DNA of 64,000 nt from Oscillospiraceae bacterium (GTDB taxonomy: Bacteria > Bacillota > Clostridia > Oscillospirales > Oscillospiraceae): the NCBI GenBank assembly GCA_009777775.1, contig WRLE01000009.1:83625-147624 (forward strand), written 5' to 3'. Below are positions 61,288 to 64,000 of the stretch, piece by piece. Both the position numbers and the translations under genes were made by a program. Position 1 is the stretch's first letter, and the number at the start of each line of letters is the position of its first letter. The notes under the pieces were generated by a model. The model saw only the letters and a list, made by a program, of their open reading frames with translations, did no database searches and had not been told where the DNA came from.

Positions 61288-62502
61288 TTAATAATCTCCC
61301 AAGACTCTAAAGAGAGATAAGGCTGGGATACCGCGTCCTAAGATGTCGCGAACCTTTCTCCCGCTCATATTCACAGTTTTAAAAGCTGTTTGGGAGCCAA
61401 GCTCTTGAGCGAATATCACTTCACCAAATTCATTGGCGATTGTTCTACGGTCGGCATCTGTTCTAATGTACCAAGCAGATTCCAATTGGGTGGAATCTGT
61501 CATGTTGCCTGTGTCGCCTTTTTCCCATTTATGCTGCTTGGGTGAGTTTTCGTGTTTTGCCACATCGATTATATCGGCAACGATGGCACTAGCTGTGGGC
61601 ATTTTTCCAGCACCAGCTCCATAAAACAATAAATCGCCAACCATATTTCCTCTGATTACGACACCGTTCATAACCCCATCGATTCCAGACAAGAGGTTTT
61701 CGTGGCTCACAAGATGGGGTGCCACATAAACTGATATTTTGTCGCCGACTATCCGAGCTCGAACCAAAAGTTTAATTTTGCAACCTAAATCATCGGCGAA
61801 TCGCAAATCGTTGATGGTGACAGTGCTGATTCCCTCTGTGGGAACGCTTTCCCAATTGACTTGCCTTCCAAAAGCGAGTGATGAAAGAATGCAAATTTTT
61901 CTACAGGCATCATGACCATCTATATCTGCTGTGGGGTCGGCTTCTGCATAGCCTTTCTTTTGAGCATCTTCAAGGGCAAGGGAAAAATCGACTCCATTTT
62001 TTCCCATTTCAGTCAATATATAATTGGTGGTTCCGTTGAGGATACCATATATCTCTGTTATTTGATTGGCAGCGACGCATTGGGTCATCGGTCTAATAAT
62101 GGGAATACCGCCACCAACACTGGCTTCAAAGAGATAACTGACCCCTTTTTCTTCGGCAAGCTTCAAGAGCTCGTATCCATGGGTAGCCACCAGCTCTTTG
62201 TTTGATGTCACTACACTTTTGCCAGATTCCAAGCAGCGTCTAGTATATTCATAGGCGATGCCAATTCCACCAATGGTTTCGACAACCAATGATATTTCAT
62301 TGTCGTTTATAATTTCTTCGAAATCCTTTGCAAAGAGGTCTTTATATATGCTGTTTGGAAACTCCCTAATATCTAATATACGCTTTACTTGAATGTCTTG
62401 TCCAGCGTTATTTGATATTTTGTCTGAGTTCTTATCCAGCACTTCCACTGTTCCAGATCCGACAACCCCAAAGCCAAGCACAGCAACTTTCATATGATTC
62501 AT
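61288..62502 (-). CDS. hom: Homoserine dehydrogenase
   Basis: The 404-residue enzyme reduces aspartate semialdehyde to homoserine. It shows the NAD(P) loop VAVLGFGVVGSGTVEVL, TSNKELVATHG, the catalytic region GILNGTTNYILTEM, and AEADPTADIDGHDACRKICILS. The C-terminal region is a short ACT-like tail. Two in-frame ATGs (62502 and 62493) are possible; AGGA spacing suits the first, GAGATG context the second. The promoter is at 62528-62556. Confidence 0.95.
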   Translation of the reverse strand: MNHMKVAVLGFGVVGSGTVEVLDKNSDKISNNAGQDIQVKRILDIREFPNSIYKDLFAKDFEEIINDNEISLVVETIGGIGIAYEYTRRCLESGKSVVTSNKELVATHGYELLKLAEEKGVSYLFEASVGGGIPIIRPMTQCVAANQITEIYGILNGTTNYILTEMGKNGVDFSLALEDAQKKGYAEADPTADIDGHDACRKICILSSLAFGRQVNWESVPTEGISTVTINDLRFADDLGCKIKLLVRARIVGDKISVYVAPHLVSHENLLSGIDGVMNGVVIRGNMVGDLLFYGAGAGKMPTASAIVADIIDVAKHENSPKQHKWEKGDTGNMTDSTQLESAWYIRTDADRRTIANEFGEVIFAQELGSQTAFKTVNMSGRKVRDILGRGIPALSLFRVLGDY

Positions 62503-62527
62503 CTCTTTTCCTGTCGATTAAGTCTGT

Positions 62528-62556
62528 ATACTACCATAATATGCCAGTCTGTGCAA
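62528..62556 (-). promoter_or_regulatory. hom-lysC promoter
   Basis: TTGCAC (62551-62556) and TAGTAT (62528-62533) on the minus strand are exactly 17 nt apart, 25 nt before the hom ATG. Confidence 0.7.
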
Positions 62557-62639
62557 CTTTTTATTTTAATATTTGTTGTTGACTTGCCTTGTTAGTAACG
62601 ATTTGTTCAAACTACTTTATACATAAACATTGTTGTTTA

Positions 62640-62912
62640 TTATACGATTCGTATATATCCTCTGATTTCAATTGCATCAAACACTTCTTCAGCTGTACGG
62701 TGTTTCCCATTTTCCATAGCAGTGAAGCCTTCTTCCAATAGATTTCGTAGCTCATTTTTGCCTAATAATCGTTCATATTGCGCATTTGACAAAACTACTA
62801 AATCACCGATTCCATTTTTAGTGATAAAGACTGGTTCATCGTATTTTTTTACAAATTCCGATATTTCATTATATTTGTTACGAAGATCCGAACTTGGTCT
62901 AATAGTTGCCAT
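62640..62912 (-). CDS. Phd/YefM-family antitoxin, without adjacent toxin
   Basis: The 90-residue protein has the Phd/YefM N-terminal DNA-binding fold: SSDLRNKYNEISEFV, then EPVFITKNGIGDLVVLSNAQYERLL. The C-terminus (EEGFTAMENGKHRTAEEVFD) would bind a RelE/YoeB-type toxin. ATG 62912 has GGAGGT 7 nt upstream; the longer frame runs into the promoter. No toxin gene follows in the 137 bp before hom. A near-perfect palindrome over its promoter suggests autoregulation. Confidence 0.88.
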   Translation of the reverse strand: MATIRPSSDLRNKYNEISEFVKKYDEPVFITKNGIGDLVVLSNAQYERLLGKNELRNLLEEGFTAMENGKHRTAEEVFDAIEIRGYIRIV

Positions 62913-62930
62913 GAGAACACCTCCAAAATT

Positions 62931-62969
62931 ATATATCAGTATATTATCATAATATTGATATATCGTCAA
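62931..62969 (-). promoter_or_regulatory. Antitoxin promoter with overlapping operator palindrome
   Basis: TTGACG (62964-62969) and TAATAT (62941-62946) on the minus strand are 17 nt apart. The palindrome ATATATCA...TGATATAT (62931-62963) covers the -10 and spacer, the usual layout for Phd/YefM autorepression. Confidence 0.7.
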
Positions 62970-62992
62970 CCTCAGTTTCTTTCTGTTTCTAC

Positions 62993-63021
62993 TTTACTCA
63001 TCCCAATAAGTGAGGTATAAT
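62993..63021 (+). promoter_or_regulatory. Promoter of the cytidine deaminase pair
   Basis: TTTACT (62993-62998) and a perfect TATAAT (63016-63021) are 17 nt apart, 37 nt before the first deaminase ATG. Confidence 0.65.
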
Positions 63022-63058
63022 GACCTTTGTTATAAACACTACCAAAATGGAGGCTGTT

Positions 63059-63445
63059 ATGACTGACAGGAAACTTATTGAACTTGCGGCGGAGGCTATG
63101 GAGAATTCATATTCGCCATATTCCAGAGTAAAAGTGGGAGCGGCGGTTGAATGTACCGATGGCACTGTCTACCAAGGATGCAATATTGAAAATACGACAA
63201 TTGGTGCTACAATTTGTGCTGAAACAGCGGCAATAGCTGGAGCTGTTTCCGCAGGAAGACGAGACTTTTTGAGAATCGCCATAGTTGCTGAAAATAGCAA
63301 TACATATAGATTCCCATGTGGAGCCTGCCGACAAATGCTCATGGAATTTTCTCCTGATATGGAAGTCCTCAGTGCCAGGGGAGACGGTCGATATGTGAGT
63401 TATTCTTTGGCAGCATTATTACCAATGCCATTTGGTAAAGAATAG
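63059..63445 (+). CDS. cdd: Cytidine deaminase
   Basis: The 128-residue protein belongs to the homotetrameric Cdd family that recycles cytidine and deoxycytidine to uridines. It has SPYSRVKVGAAVE, GCNIENTTIGATICAETAAI (zinc Cys and catalytic Glu) and RFPCGACRQML (two further zinc Cys). ATG 63059 has GGAGG 5 nt upstream; a start 13 codons earlier is unlikely. A second paralogue follows 14 bp later. Confidence 0.94.
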   Translation: MTDRKLIELAAEAMENSYSPYSRVKVGAAVECTDGTVYQGCNIENTTIGATICAETAAIAGAVSAGRRDFLRIAIVAENSNTYRFPCGACRQMLMEFSPDMEVLSARGDGRYVSYSLAALLPMPFGKE

Positions 63446-63459
63446 ATGGGAGGAATTTA

Positions 63460-63858
63460 ATGATAGATAATATACAATTAATCGAACTGGCAAAAGAGGC
63501 GCGGGAGTTTGCCTTTCCTGAAATATCAGGATTCAAAGTGGGTGCGGCTCTATTGACAAAAAGCGGGGATGTCTATTTAGGCTGTAATATAGAAGACCCC
63601 TCAGGGATAGGGGTCACTAACATATGCGCCGAAAGATGCGCCATTATAAAAGCAGTATCGGAAGGACATAGAGAATTTGACAAAATCGCCGTTGTCGGAG
63701 GCGTAGATGAGCTGGTTACTTGCACGCCCTGCGGAGTATGTAGGCAATATATGAACAGCTTTGCTCCTCAAATAATAGTTTACGGACTAGAAGATGGAAT
63801 TATCACAGAACATAAACTCAAAGAGCTACTGCCATACTCCTTCAATGAGTCTTTTTAA
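63460..63858 (+). CDS. Second cytidine deaminase-family protein
   Basis: The 132-residue protein is a diverged Cdd paralogue with the same zinc scaffold: GCNIEDPSGIGVTNICAERC and CTPCGVCRQYM. The N-terminal SPYS motif, which contacts the substrate in true Cdd, is replaced by FPEISGFKVGAAL, and the region after the zinc Glu differs. It could prefer another cytosine nucleoside. GGGAGGA precedes the ATG. The tandem arrangement and shared promoter suggest duplication within this lineage or transfer of one copy. Confidence 0.85.
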   Translation: MIDNIQLIELAKEAREFAFPEISGFKVGAALLTKSGDVYLGCNIEDPSGIGVTNICAERCAIIKAVSEGHREFDKIAVVGGVDELVTCTPCGVCRQYMNSFAPQIIVYGLEDGIITEHKLKELLPYSFNESF

Positions 63859-63896
63859 CAGAACTTAAAGTAATAGCTACGCTATCAATATAAAAG

Positions 63897-63930
63897 AAGA
63901 GAGATAAGGTAACGACCCCTTATCTCTCTT
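63897..63930 (+). terminator. Terminator after the cytidine deaminase pair
   Basis: A perfect 13-bp stem (AAGAGAGATAAGG / CCTTATCTCTCTT) with an 8-nt loop lies between the deaminases and a convergent minus-strand gene. Confidence 0.8.
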
Positions 63931-63958
63931 TCGTGTTGGTAATTATTATGTTATTGTA

Positions 63959-64000
63959 TTAAAGTAAATCAACTCCAGTTTCTGATACAACAGCTTGAAT
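63959..64000 (-). CDS. C-terminal end of an unidentified protein (runs off right edge)
   Basis: The last 13 codons are visible on the minus strand, reading IQAVVSETGVDLL and a TAA stop at 63959. It converges on the deaminase pair across the shared terminator. The fragment is too short to assign; the same position on the plus strand has no credible frame. Confidence 0.45.
   Translation of the reverse strand: MQAVVSETGVDLL

Overview
The window looks like a chromosomal segment from a low-to-mid GC Gram-positive bacterium of the class Clostridia, probably near the Oscillospiraceae/Ruminococcaceae. The grounds are a divIVA-sepF-ylmE division cluster, sigma-A promoters of the TTGACA/TATAAT kind, strong GGAGG ribosome sites, sortase-anchored surface proteins, a clostridial-type NiCo riboswitch and a short-form HisG fused to HisZ. 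Almost every housekeeping gene is on the minus strand.

Layout. 1-4.8 kb: the start of a probable dnaA, rpsT, the SPFH pair hflK-hflC, an OGG1-type glycosylase divergent from a HAD phosphatase, and tadA. 4.7-16.8 kb: a long minus-strand run (inactive alanine-racemase homologue, mutL, miaA, HlyD-like protein, ylmE/yggS-type PLP protein, sepF, divIVA, ileS, lspA, rluD) with repeated ATGA stop/start overlaps and a MITE-like palindrome between divIVA and ileS. 17-24 kb: an RCC1-repeat secreted protein, an MBOAT acyltransferase, a flavodoxin-like reductase, cysS and miaB. 24-27 kb: an AAA-ATPase/PD-(D/E)XK protein and a cation-efflux gene behind a NiCo riboswitch.

27-44 kb is the accessory part. 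A TerB-domain protein, a DUF2791-type ATPase and an Lhr-like helicase have the composition of the Shango anti-phage system, but the helicase is separated from the other two by a HipA-like kinase with its small partner and by three plus-strand sortase substrates. Then come a lipoprotein, a secreted C39-like cysteine peptidase, a complete 1830-bp IS1380-family element with 14-bp inverted repeats and an 8-bp target duplication, and a decayed inverted relative of it.

44-50.5 kb: larC, larB and larE (nickel-pincer cofactor synthesis) lie downstream of a split transketolase and glycyl-tRNA synthetase and appear to be driven from one strong promoter. LarC carries a very long His-Asp/Glu tract, and a GC-rich inverted repeat separates larE from larB. 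50.6-60 kb: a histidine operon (hisZ-hisG fusion, hisD, hisC, hisB, hisA, hisF) continues by ATGA overlaps into a two-component system and a TetR regulator; two identical 50-nt perfect hairpins sit between hisD and hisC. 60-64 kb: hom-lysC, an orphan Phd/YefM-type antitoxin, two tandem cytidine deaminases and the tail of one more gene.

Two nickel-linked functions occur in the window (riboswitch-controlled efflux and LarBCE), but no LarA racemase. No tRNA, rRNA, T-box or CRISPR array was seen.
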